Shown piece by piece: positions 23,183 to 30,249 of a stretch of DNA of 30,249 bases (its first letter is position 1; every line of letters starts with the position of its first letter). The stretch comes from Prevotella sp. (GTDB taxonomy: Bacteria; Bacteroidota; Bacteroidia; Bacteroidales; Bacteroidaceae), in assembly GCA_021636625.1 (NCBI GenBank), contig JAJWLX010000042.1, forward strand, positions 1-30,249. The letters are read 5' to 3'. The notes beneath the pieces were generated by a model that was given only the letters and a program-made list of their open reading frames with translations, was not told the DNA's origin and did no database searches. Position numbers and translations under genes: made by a program.

Positions 23183-26100
23183 ATGAAGCATAATTTATTA
23201 AAAGTTTGTATGCTCTCAGGATTGGCAATGCCATGTTTTTCTGCAACTCTGATGGCTGCTGGAAGCTCCAATCCTATTGTGGCTCAGCAAGAGTTAGTTC
23301 GAGGTACAGTCGTGGACAAGAATGGGGAACCTCTTATCGGTGTGACTGTACAGGTGGTAGGACAGCAAGGGGGCGCTGTGACGGATCTTGATGGACATTA
23401 TTCCATCAAAGCGTCTAAAGGTGCTTCTGTCAAGTTCTCTTATGTAGGTTATAAGGAACAGATTCTTAAGGTTGCTGGCACAAGCCTGAATGTAACCATG
23501 AGCGAAGATAACGAACTCTTGGAAGAGGTTGTTGTTGTTGGTTATGGTACTCAGAAGAAAGAGACTTTGACTGGTTCTGTAGCTATGGTTAAAGGCGATG
23601 AGGTATTGAAAGGCCGTGCTGCTTCCAATGTAGGTACAGCATTGCAGGGTGCAATCCCAGGCTTGACCATTACCCGTTCTTCTTCTCGTCCTACGGAGAA
23701 TGCCAAAATCAGTATTCGTGGTGGTATCTCTGCCAATTCTTCCGACCCATTGGTACTCATTGATGGTGTAGATGCATACTCATGGGAGTTGAACTATCTG
23801 AACCCGAATGATATTGAGAGTGTTTCTGTGTTGAAGGATGCCGCTGCATCTATCTATGGCGCTCGTGCTGCTGGTGGTGTTATCTTGGTAACCACTAAGC
23901 GCGCCAAGGAGGGAAAGACTACTGTTTCTTACGATGGTTCTGTAACAGCCAACTTTATGGGCAAGAAATACCCTGCCGCTACAGGTAGTGAATGGGCGCG
24001 TATGATGTTGATGGCAGACTATAATGATACCAATCATCCTAATGGAGCCTCTTCTCTGTGGACACTCCAGGGATGGAACAAGGAAGTTTATACTCGCATT
24101 ATGAACAATGAGGCATTTGACTGGAATGGTACGAATGTATTGCGTATTGACCCTGCTCATGCCAACCAAGCTGACTTGGTATATGGTACGACATGGGGTA
24201 CTTCTCATAACATCAGCATACAAAGTGGTAACGAGAACTTGAAAAGTGTGACTTCTGTAGGTTATGCTAACGACCGTTCTTTGATTAAGGTTGTGTATGA
24301 TGGTCAGAAGAAATATAACTTCCGTAACAATACCGATTATAAGCTTGGTAAATATGTGAAGTTGGAGACGGGTGTTTCTTACGATTATAAGCTGGCTGAT
24401 GTTCCTACATACGGTATCGGTTACGGTTTGCAGGATATGTGGATTTTCCCACTTTATACAGAGAGTGGCAAGAACTACTATGACAATTTCGGTGGAAACA
24501 ATGTATTGGCTCACTTGACTCAGGGCGGTAAGACCAAGACAAATTCTCACATGCTTCGTGCCAGCGGTAAGGCTACTGTTGATTTGAGCTTTATTGATAA
24601 GTCTTTGCAGGGTCTTTCTTTCTATGCCAAGGGTAGTATTCGTCAGTTCTTCGAGAATAAGAAGGTGCAGACTCATAAGATTCAGATGTATTCTTATTAT
24701 GATGTGGAGAATGGACCACAAACAACAAATGGTGCCACGACAGGTTCCCAGGCAAAGATTGAGTCTTTGACCGAAACCAATACTCGTGCCTTATACCAAT
24801 TGTATGAGTTCTTCCTGAACTATGATCGTACGTTCGGCAATCACCACGTGTCTGGTATGTTTGGTAACACCAATGAGTTGCGTGATAACTATTCCACTTC
24901 TATTTATCGTTCAAGCACGGGTGCAGTTTCCTTGGATGATATGAATGTGTATGATACCACTACCGACCGTATCACCAGCTCGGGTTCTTACAAGTGGGCT
25001 TATGTCTCTTTGGTAGGACGTTTGAATTATGATTTCGCTGGTAAGTATCTGATCGAGGGTAGCTGGCGTCATGACGGATCTTCTCGTCTGGTCAAGAACA
25101 ACCGCTGGCAGGACTTCTTTGCAGCCAGTGCTGGTTGGAGAATCTCAGAGGAAGCCTTCTTGAAAGACTTAGACTGGTTGAGTAACCTGAAACTCCGCGC
25201 TTCTTGGGGACAGTCTGGTAATGTAGCTTCTATTGGAAATTATGAGGCTTACCCACAGATTGCTACAGGAACAGCCATTATGAATGGTGTGCGTGTTCCT
25301 ACAAGTTGGATTTCTGGTATCACAGACGATTCTCGTACATGGGAGACTGTAACCTCTACCAATGTTGGTGTAGATTATGGTTTCTTCAATAACCGTCTGA
25401 GTGGTTCGTTCGATTACTTCTGGAGAAAGAATGATGGTATGTTGATCAACATTACCTATCCACAGGTCTATGGTGGTAAGGCTCCTTCAACCAACTCGGG
25501 TACCTACAAGACTCATGGATGGGAATTTACCCTCGCATGGCATGATCAGATCAACAAGGACCTCAGCTATGATGTAGCATTCTCTTTGTCGAATGCCAAG
25601 ACAGAGGTTACTTCTTACAAGGGAATGACAGCTATCAATCATGGTGTCAACTCTATCGTAGAGGGAAAGCCATTGAATGCACTGTATGTATATAAGACCA
25701 ACGGCATGTTCCAGAACCAGGCTGAGGTAGATGCTTACTATGCAGAAATGAATGGCAAGGTTTCTGGCTCAAAGATTGGTAATGTGAAGCAAGGTACAGT
25801 CAATGAGCTGACTCCTGGCTGTGTGCGTCGTGTTGACCTCAATGGCGACCATGACATCACCAAGGACGACCTCTATTACTACGGTGATACTGATCCTCAC
25901 TACAACTTTAGTCTGAACCTGGGATTGAGATACAAGAATCTTGATTTCAGTGTCTTCTTCCAAGGTGTAGGTCAGCAGTATAATGTACGTAACGGTCAGA
26001 TGGGTTGTGCCTTCTGGAGCGGTTGGACCAACACCAATGGTTACTTTATGGACCATACCTGGTATCCTGGCGATCCTGATGGATTCCATTCTGCTAATCA

Positions 26101-26416
26101 GAACGCTAAGTTCCCATTGATTTCACGTAATGGTAGCCGTAATGCCTGGAACTACAAGGAGTATAACGACATCAACGTCATCAATTCCTGGTACGCACGA
26201 TGCAAGCAGATCCAGTTGGGTTACACCTTGCCAAAGGTATGGACCAACAAGCTTTCCATGTCAAAGGTTCGTGTATGGATTTCAGGTGAAAACCTGTTTG
26301 ATATCTCTAACGTGAAGGACGGCTATGATCCAGAAGCAGCAGCTAAAATGGGTACCTATAACGGTGTAGATGTATTTGCAAGCTCTTTGTCATTTGGCTT
26401 GGACGTAACATTCTAA
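23183..26416 (+). CDS. susC: SusC-like TonB-dependent outer-membrane transporter
   Basis: The 1077-residue protein has a signal peptide (about 1-26), a carboxypeptidase-D-like regulatory domain (RGTVVDKNGEPLIGVTV, about 40-115), a TonB box region (LEEVVVVGYGTQKKETLTG, about 113-131), a plug (ALQGAIPGLTI to AAGGVILVTTKRA, about 140-240) and a long beta-barrel ending in an aromatic-terminated strand (SFGLDVTF). SusC proteins import oligosaccharides across the outer membrane with energy from TonB, capped by SusD. There is no N-terminal STN signalling domain, so this transporter should not signal to a sigma factor by the known TonB-dependent transducer route, even though a sigma domain is encoded just upstream. 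SusD follows after 28 bp. Confidence 0.96.
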   Translation: MKHNLLKVCMLSGLAMPCFSATLMAAGSSNPIVAQQELVRGTVVDKNGEPLIGVTVQVVGQQGGAVTDLDGHYSIKASKGASVKFSYVGYKEQILKVAGTSLNVTMSEDNELLEEVVVVGYGTQKKETLTGSVAMVKGDEVLKGRAASNVGTALQGAIPGLTITRSSSRPTENAKISIRGGISANSSDPLVLIDGVDAYSWELNYLNPNDIESVSVLKDAAASIYGARAAGGVILVTTKRAKEGKTTVSYDGSVTANFMGKKYPAATGSEWARMMLMADYNDTNHPNGASSLWTLQGWNKEVYTRIMNNEAFDWNGTNVLRIDPAHANQADLVYGTTWGTSHNISIQSGNENLKSVTSVGYANDRSLIKVVYDGQKKYNFRNNTDYKLGKYVKLETGVSYDYKLADVPTYGIGYGLQDMWIFPLYTESGKNYYDNFGGNNVLAHLTQGGKTKTNSHMLRASGKATVDLSFIDKSLQGLSFYAKGSIRQFFENKKVQTHKIQMYSYYDVENGPQTTNGATTGSQAKIESLTETNTRALYQLYEFFLNYDRTFGNHHVSGMFGNTNELRDNYSTSIYRSSTGAVSLDDMNVYDTTTDRITSSGSYKWAYVSLVGRLNYDFAGKYLIEGSWRHDGSSRLVKNNRWQDFFAASAGWRISEEAFLKDLDWLSNLKLRASWGQSGNVASIGNYEAYPQIATGTAIMNGVRVPTSWISGITDDSRTWETVTSTNVGVDYGFFNNRLSGSFDYFWRKNDGMLINITYPQVYGGKAPSTNSGTYKTHGWEFTLAWHDQINKDLSYDVAFSLSNAKTEVTSYKGMTAINHGVNSIVEGKPLNALYVYKTNGMFQNQAEVDAYYAEMNGKVSGSKIGNVKQGTVNELTPGCVRRVDLNGDHDITKDDLYYYGDTDPHYNFSLNLGLRYKNLDFSVFFQGVGQQYNVRNGQMGCAFWSGWTNTNGYFMDHTWYPGDPDGFHSANQNAKFPLISRNGSRNAWNYKEYNDINVINSWYARCKQIQLGYTLPKVWTNKLSMSKVRVWISGENLFDISNVKDGYDPEAAAKMGTYNGVDVFASSLSFGLDVTF

Positions 26417-26444
26417 TTATGTGTCAATTTAAGATAAAACAATT

Positions 26445-28385
26445 ATGAAAACAAAGAAATATATATTTATGTTGGCTTCTGCCGCTCTTTTGTCGATGAC
26501 AAGTTGTACAGACTGGTTGGAACAAGAGCCAATGTCTAATGTTACAACAGCGTCTTATTTCAAGACAGCTAAAGAGTTCCAGTATGCAGCTAATAGATTG
26601 TACGACCAAGTGCAAGGCTATAACGCTAAATCAAGTTATGATTTGTTTGACTTTGGTACTGATTTGAACTTTCTGGCATTTGATGTTTCGGAACTGTCAG
26701 GAAATACTGCGGCACCGGCTTCTGATAATGCATATAAGCAGCCATACGAGTATTTGCGTAATGTAAACAACTTGCTGGAGCAGGTAGGTAAGTATAAAGG
26801 AACAGAGAGTATCGATGTTCCTGTTGGTATTGCCTATTTCTTCCGTGCCTGGTGGCATTTCAACCTCTTGCAGCGTTATGGTGGTGTTACCTTGGCAATG
26901 GAAGTTCCTACAACAACATCAGAGATAGTGTGGGGACCACGCAATTCCCGTTATGAAGTGGTTAGTGCCATTCTTTCAGACTTGTCTGAGGCTGAAAAAC
27001 GCCTGGCTTCCACCACCAAGGGTTCAACGGGCAATGATGGTTCTGTAACAGCAGAAGTAGTGAGTGCTTTCAAGGCAAGGGTATGCCTGTATGAGGGTAC
27101 ATGGGAGAAATACTTGGGACGCGGTTCTGAAGACTTCACTAATGGTGACGGATCTTCCAGTGGTGCTGGTACAGCCATGCCTTCTGATTATCCTTCAGTA
27201 ACAGAACTTTTGACAATGGCAAAGAACGAGGCTGCCAAGTTTGTCAGTGGTGGTGTTTATGCCAATGAATATTCTATTTGGATGGAGTGTGAAGATCATG
27301 CCATCAAGGATTATCAGAAGATGTCGTACTATTACCTCTTTGCTTTGGAAGAGTCGGATTCTAATCCGTATGGTGTGACCAAGGCTTCCAATAATGAGGC
27401 TATCTTCCGTAAGTGCTATGACTATTCTTTGCAGAAGTATGGTGGTGCTAACATAACTCACTCAATGCCATGTGGTGGTTCACGCAAGTTGATGGATATG
27501 TATCTCTGTACCGATGGATTGCCAATCAACAAGTCTCCTTTGTTCAAGGGATATAATGGATTTGATGATGAGTTCCAGAACCGTGATGCGCGTATGGTGG
27601 CTATTTTCAAGCAGATTGGTCATTCTTATTGGTCGGCTAATAATGAATATGGACGTCCTGCCAACTATAGCATCGCTCCAGGTGATGATCCTGATAATGT
27701 AGGTGGACTTTATTCTCCAATATTGACATCTATCAGTGCGAATGCTTCAGGTTTAGGGTATGACTGCCGTAAGTTTACAGAGGAACGCGAACGTCCAACA
27801 AACCAGGAAAGTGCAGACTATATGCTGATACGTTTGCCAGAGATGCTCTTGACTTATGCAGAAGCAACAGTCGAGTTGGATGGTCAGATTTCTGATGCAG
27901 ACCTCGACAAGACGATCAACGTTATCAGAAAGCGTGCCCATATCGCTAATCTCAGCAACAGTCTGGTAGAGAATAATGGTCTTGACATGAAGGAGGAAAT
28001 CCGTCGTGAGCGTACCTTGGAACTTTGGGGTGAAGGCTTCCGTCGTATTGACTTGTGTCGTTGGGGAATTGCAGAGGCAGAGTTGACTCGTCCTGTATGT
28101 ACTTATTACTCTTCATACGAAGGCGTTCCTACCCAATTGTCGAAGGAAGACCGCCCAGGTCACCCAGGCAATAAGATTTACAAGGCGGAAGCATGGGCTG
28201 GTAGAATCGTAGAGACAGAAATGCCTCAATCTACCTATGCTGCAGGTATGCCAACCGTAAAGCCTGGTTGTTTGATTGTGGAGACCGCAAATAATCGTAA
28301 CTTCTCTAAGAAGAATTATCTGGCTCCTATACCTACAGACCAGATTGCATTGAATGGAGCTTTGACACAGAACCCAGGCTGGTAA
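26445..28385 (+). CDS. susD: SusD/RagB-like surface glycan-binding lipoprotein
   Basis: The 646-residue lipoprotein has a lipobox ending at C21 (LLSMTSC) and the TPR-rich SusD fold. Typical motifs are DWLEQEPMSNVTTASYFKT near the mature N-terminus, FRAWWHFNLLQRYGGVTL near 132, and the C-terminal MKEEIRRERTLELWGEGFRR followed by DLCRW. SusD partners cap the SusC barrel outside the cell and capture oligosaccharides. No SusE/SusF-like or other surface glycan-binding lipoprotein gene follows, which makes this a minimal SusCD pair. A hairpin follows the stop by about 33 bp. Confidence 0.96.
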   Translation: MKTKKYIFMLASAALLSMTSCTDWLEQEPMSNVTTASYFKTAKEFQYAANRLYDQVQGYNAKSSYDLFDFGTDLNFLAFDVSELSGNTAAPASDNAYKQPYEYLRNVNNLLEQVGKYKGTESIDVPVGIAYFFRAWWHFNLLQRYGGVTLAMEVPTTTSEIVWGPRNSRYEVVSAILSDLSEAEKRLASTTKGSTGNDGSVTAEVVSAFKARVCLYEGTWEKYLGRGSEDFTNGDGSSSGAGTAMPSDYPSVTELLTMAKNEAAKFVSGGVYANEYSIWMECEDHAIKDYQKMSYYYLFALEESDSNPYGVTKASNNEAIFRKCYDYSLQKYGGANITHSMPCGGSRKLMDMYLCTDGLPINKSPLFKGYNGFDDEFQNRDARMVAIFKQIGHSYWSANNEYGRPANYSIAPGDDPDNVGGLYSPILTSISANASGLGYDCRKFTEERERPTNQESADYMLIRLPEMLLTYAEATVELDGQISDADLDKTINVIRKRAHIANLSNSLVENNGLDMKEEIRRERTLELWGEGFRRIDLCRWGIAEAELTRPVCTYYSSYEGVPTQLSKEDRPGHPGNKIYKAEAWAGRIVETEMPQSTYAAGMPTVKPGCLIVETANNRNFSKKNYLAPIPTDQIALNGALTQNPGW

Positions 28386-28418
28386 AATCACAAAGCGACG
28401 AATGGAAAAATAAAAAAG

Positions 28419-28442
28419 CCCTAGAGAGAAAAGTCTCTAGGG
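28419..28442 (+). terminator. Hairpin after susD
   Basis: A perfect 9-bp stem (CCCTAGAGA with TCTCTAGGG) and 6-base loop lies 33 bp after the susD stop. On the plus strand only two T follow. On the minus strand the stem is followed by a strong T-run, so it would terminate better in that direction. Partial termination or attenuation between susD and the beta-helix gene is likely. Confidence 0.6.
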
Positions 28443-28457
28443 TTAAGGAAATTCTTC

Positions 28458-28537
28458 GTTCAAAAGCTTTGAACCTATGTTCAAAAGTTCTGAATACACA
28501 TTCAAAGCTTATGAACGTACATTCAAAACTTTTGAAC
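28458..28537. repeat. Four tandem 21-bp repeats, each a 17-bp near-palindrome
   Basis: Units start at 28458, 28479, 28500 and 28521, an exact 21-bp period. Unit 1 is GTTCAAAAGCTTTGAAC and unit 4 is ATTCAAAACTTTTGAAC. Units 2 and 3 vary at a few positions while keeping the TTCAAA and TGAA arms. Four-base spacers (CTAT, ACAC, GTAC) separate them. The array lies between the susD hairpin and the beta-helix gene start at 28594. Two helical turns per unit would place bound dimers on one face of the DNA. A 21-bp period also allows read-through as a 7-residue peptide repeat, which I consider incidental. Confidence 0.9.
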
Positions 28538-28593
28538 GGAGATTTTCATTCATGATAAAAACAAGTATATTATCCAAGAAATACTCTTTCTAT

Positions 28594-30030
28594 ATGAAGA
28601 AGATAATAACAACACTAATGCTGTGCCTCATCACCCTATCGATGACAGCCAAGAGGCATACGGCGGCGAATAACCGTCTGGTAATAGCCAAGGCTCCAGC
28701 CGGCATCGAACTCAAGAAAGACTTTGAGGTAAAAGCCCGCACCAGCGGCGGCGAATGGAAGGACATAGACACTTATGCCTTCAAGGTGGATAGAGTCGCT
28801 GATGCCAAGCACAATGCCGAAATCACATCCGTGGCTAAGTTTGAATTCGAAGGTAAAGTTGAAATACAGGTAAAGAGCATTGTTCAGGATATCAAGAGTT
28901 TCAAGGTTCGTCCTAACTCCTACGGAATAGAGGCTAAGCAGGAGGGCAACACGTTGACGTTCACACTCGACCGCCCCCGCTACCTCTCCGTAGAAATCAA
29001 CGGCAACATCTACCAGAATCTCCAAATCTTCGCAGACAACATTTTAGAAAAGCCAAAGGTAAAGAAGAAGAAAGACCTGATGTATTTCGGACCGGGTGTT
29101 CACGATTTCAAGGGCGATTCCATCCACATTACATCAGGCAAGACTGTTTTCATCGATAACGGAGCCGTCATCAAGGGTTGGTTATCCACCTATGGCTCTA
29201 GGGATGTAAAGATTCTCGGTCACGGCATCGTAATGCCGGGCCATCACGAGGGTATCATGGTGAGATACAGCAAGAACGTGTATATCGACGGCCCTCTCAC
29301 CACCCAGTTGCCTATCGGCGGCAGCGATTCCGTAACCGTAAAGAATGCCAAGGTGATGAGCTGGTATGGTTGGGGCGACGGCTTCAACATCTTTGCCAGC
29401 AACAACGTGTATCAGGAGCATCTCTTTGCACGTACCAGCGACGACTGCTCCACCATCTACTGCACCCGCAAGAACTATCATGGCGGTTGCAGGAACATCA
29501 CCATCAAGGATTTCGTGATGTGGGCAGACGTGGCTCATCCTATCATGATAGGCTTGCACAGCGAGACTCCAGAGAACGAGGACATCACCAACGTGCTCTA
29601 TGATAACATCGACATCCTGGAGCATGCCGAGAACCAGATAGACTATCAGGGCTGCATCGGCATCAACAATGGCGACAACATCCTGGTAAAGGGCGTCACC
29701 TTCCAGAACTTCCGCATCGAAAACATCCGCAAGGGCATGCTCTTCAATATGCGTGTATGCTTCAACAAGAAGTACTGTTCTGCCCCAGGCAGAGGCATCG
29801 AGGATATCACCCTGCGCAACATCGCCTACACCGGAGAAGCTCCCAACATGGGCATCATCGCCGGTTACGACCAGAGCCGCAAGGTGAAAAACATCCGCTT
29901 CGAGAACTTCACGATTAATGGTAAAGTGATTTCGGATGATATGCCGGAAAAGCCAAAGTGGTACAAGACCGCAGATATGGCGAATATCTACGTGAACGAC
30001 CACGTGGATAACATTACATTCAGCAAATAA
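28594..30030 (+). CDS. Secreted parallel beta-helix glycosidase-like protein (GH28/GH49-like)
   Basis: The 478-residue product starts at ATG 28594 (MKKIITTLMLCLITLSMTA signal peptide). An earlier in-frame ATG at 28477 would place the tandem repeats in the protein and hide the signal peptide, so I reject it. After a beta-sandwich of about 150 residues comes a right-handed beta-helix with repeated turns such as RDVKILGHGIVMPG, ENEDITNVLYDNIDI and GIEDITLRNIAYTG. W-G-D-G and S-D283-D284-C near its middle are candidate catalytic aspartates, similar in placing to GH28-type polygalacturonases and GH49-type dextranases. The family cannot be fixed by eye. It is probably a PUL enzyme, separated from susD by a hairpin and the 21-bp repeat array. 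A bidirectional terminator follows. Confidence 0.75.
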   Translation: MKKIITTLMLCLITLSMTAKRHTAANNRLVIAKAPAGIELKKDFEVKARTSGGEWKDIDTYAFKVDRVADAKHNAEITSVAKFEFEGKVEIQVKSIVQDIKSFKVRPNSYGIEAKQEGNTLTFTLDRPRYLSVEINGNIYQNLQIFADNILEKPKVKKKKDLMYFGPGVHDFKGDSIHITSGKTVFIDNGAVIKGWLSTYGSRDVKILGHGIVMPGHHEGIMVRYSKNVYIDGPLTTQLPIGGSDSVTVKNAKVMSWYGWGDGFNIFASNNVYQEHLFARTSDDCSTIYCTRKNYHGGCRNITIKDFVMWADVAHPIMIGLHSETPENEDITNVLYDNIDILEHAENQIDYQGCIGINNGDNILVKGVTFQNFRIENIRKGMLFNMRVCFNKKYCSAPGRGIEDITLRNIAYTGEAPNMGIIAGYDQSRKVKNIRFENFTINGKVISDDMPEKPKWYKTADMANIYVNDHVDNITFSK

Positions 30031-30066
30031 TTCTACTTACAATCTACGTTGATATATAAAGAAAAC

Positions 30067-30099
30067 GGCTGCCCCTTCAGTGATGAAGGAGCAGCCTTT
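30067..30099. terminator. Bidirectional terminator between convergent genes
   Basis: GGCTGC and GCAGCC close a stem with an inner CCTTCA/TGAAGG helix, one mismatch and a GTGA loop (30067-30096). TTT follows on the plus strand and a T-rich stretch on the minus strand. It separates the beta-helix gene from the membrane protein gene entering from the right. Confidence 0.8.
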
Positions 30100-30130
30100 A
30101 TTGTATGATGCTATTACTATCTGAAAGACA

Positions 30131-30249
30131 TCAAGCCTTTGCTTTCTTTAATCTGATAATCATCTGTATAAAACTTGGAATCATGATGCAGAATGAGAAG
30201 CCTACGGCATAATACATGGTCTTCTCATCGCCATGGAAGAGGTCGATGA
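30131..30249 (-). CDS. C-terminal end of a membrane protein, probably an MFS-type transporter (partial)
   Basis: The minus strand, open at the right window edge, encodes about 38 residues ending in a TGA at 30131-30133. They include one hydrophobic helix (YYAVGFSFCIMIPSFIQMII) and a basic tail (RLKKAKA), typical of the last helix of a secondary transporter. It might import sugars released by the PUL, but the visible part is too short to name a family. Confidence 0.55.
   Translation of the reverse strand, partial: IDLFHGDEKTMYYAVGFSFCIMIPSFIQMIIRLKKAKA

Noticed and set aside
28477..28593. N-terminal extension of the beta-helix protein with a 7-residue peptide repeat
   Set aside because: The repeat results from the 21-bp DNA array reading in frame. 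The normal signal peptide begins at 28594.
28594..30030. Naming the beta-helix protein a polygalacturonase
   Set aside because: The D-D-C motif fits, but the full GH28 set (NTD, GHG, RIK) is not evident, so only the fold is claimed.

Overview
The window looks like Bacteroidota, most likely a gut Prevotella/Segatella-type genome. The reasons are a SusC/SusD pair, a hybrid two-component sensor/regulator, promoters of the TTGG-N19-TAnnTTTGC type, and A/T-rich translation starts without Shine-Dalgarno sequences. No database search was possible; all family calls come from motifs read in the translated sequence.

Most of the window is one large polysaccharide utilization locus (PUL). On the minus strand, five closely packed genes run from 14294 down to 3610: a heparinase II/III-type lyase, GH97, a secreted alpha/beta hydrolase, GH2, and a GH127/146-type (DUF1680) beta-L-arabinofuranosidase. 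A terminator follows. A GH30 enzyme (1238-2662) lies beyond a 947-bp intergenic stretch, and a PP2C-like phosphatase (239-1090) lies beyond that. At 14738-16244 is a small unit of ECF sigma factor, three-helix membrane protein and LptB-like ABC ATPase. Upstream of it is a 1306-residue hybrid two-component regulator (16389-20309).

Divergent from that regulator, the plus strand carries the susCD operon. Its first gene is the most unusual object here: one uninterrupted reading frame that joins a complete ECF-type sigma factor, a signal-peptide or membrane helix, and a second heparinase II/III-type lyase. It is followed 8 bp later by susC, then susD. A parallel beta-helix glycosidase-like gene (28594-30030) closes the PUL, and the C-terminus of a membrane protein on the minus strand ends the window.

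As a working model (inference), the SusCD complex imports oligosaccharides from an acidic, arabinose- and hexose-containing plant-type polysaccharide. Two lyases cut at uronic acids, GH30, GH2, GH97, GH127/146 and the beta-helix enzyme trim the chains, and the hydrolase may remove an ester. The hybrid sensor would respond to released oligosaccharides. The fused sigma factor and its stand-alone relative may add a second regulatory layer.

The non-coding DNA is also rich. Two intergenic arrays consist of tandem near-palindromes with exact 21- and 22-bp periods. There is a 117-bp element bounded by perfect 24-bp inverted repeats, a leader with a 12-bp perfect inverted repeat, a leftover C-terminal fragment of a PP2C paralogue, and a 27-codon ORF that carries a sigma-factor motif just upstream of GH30.
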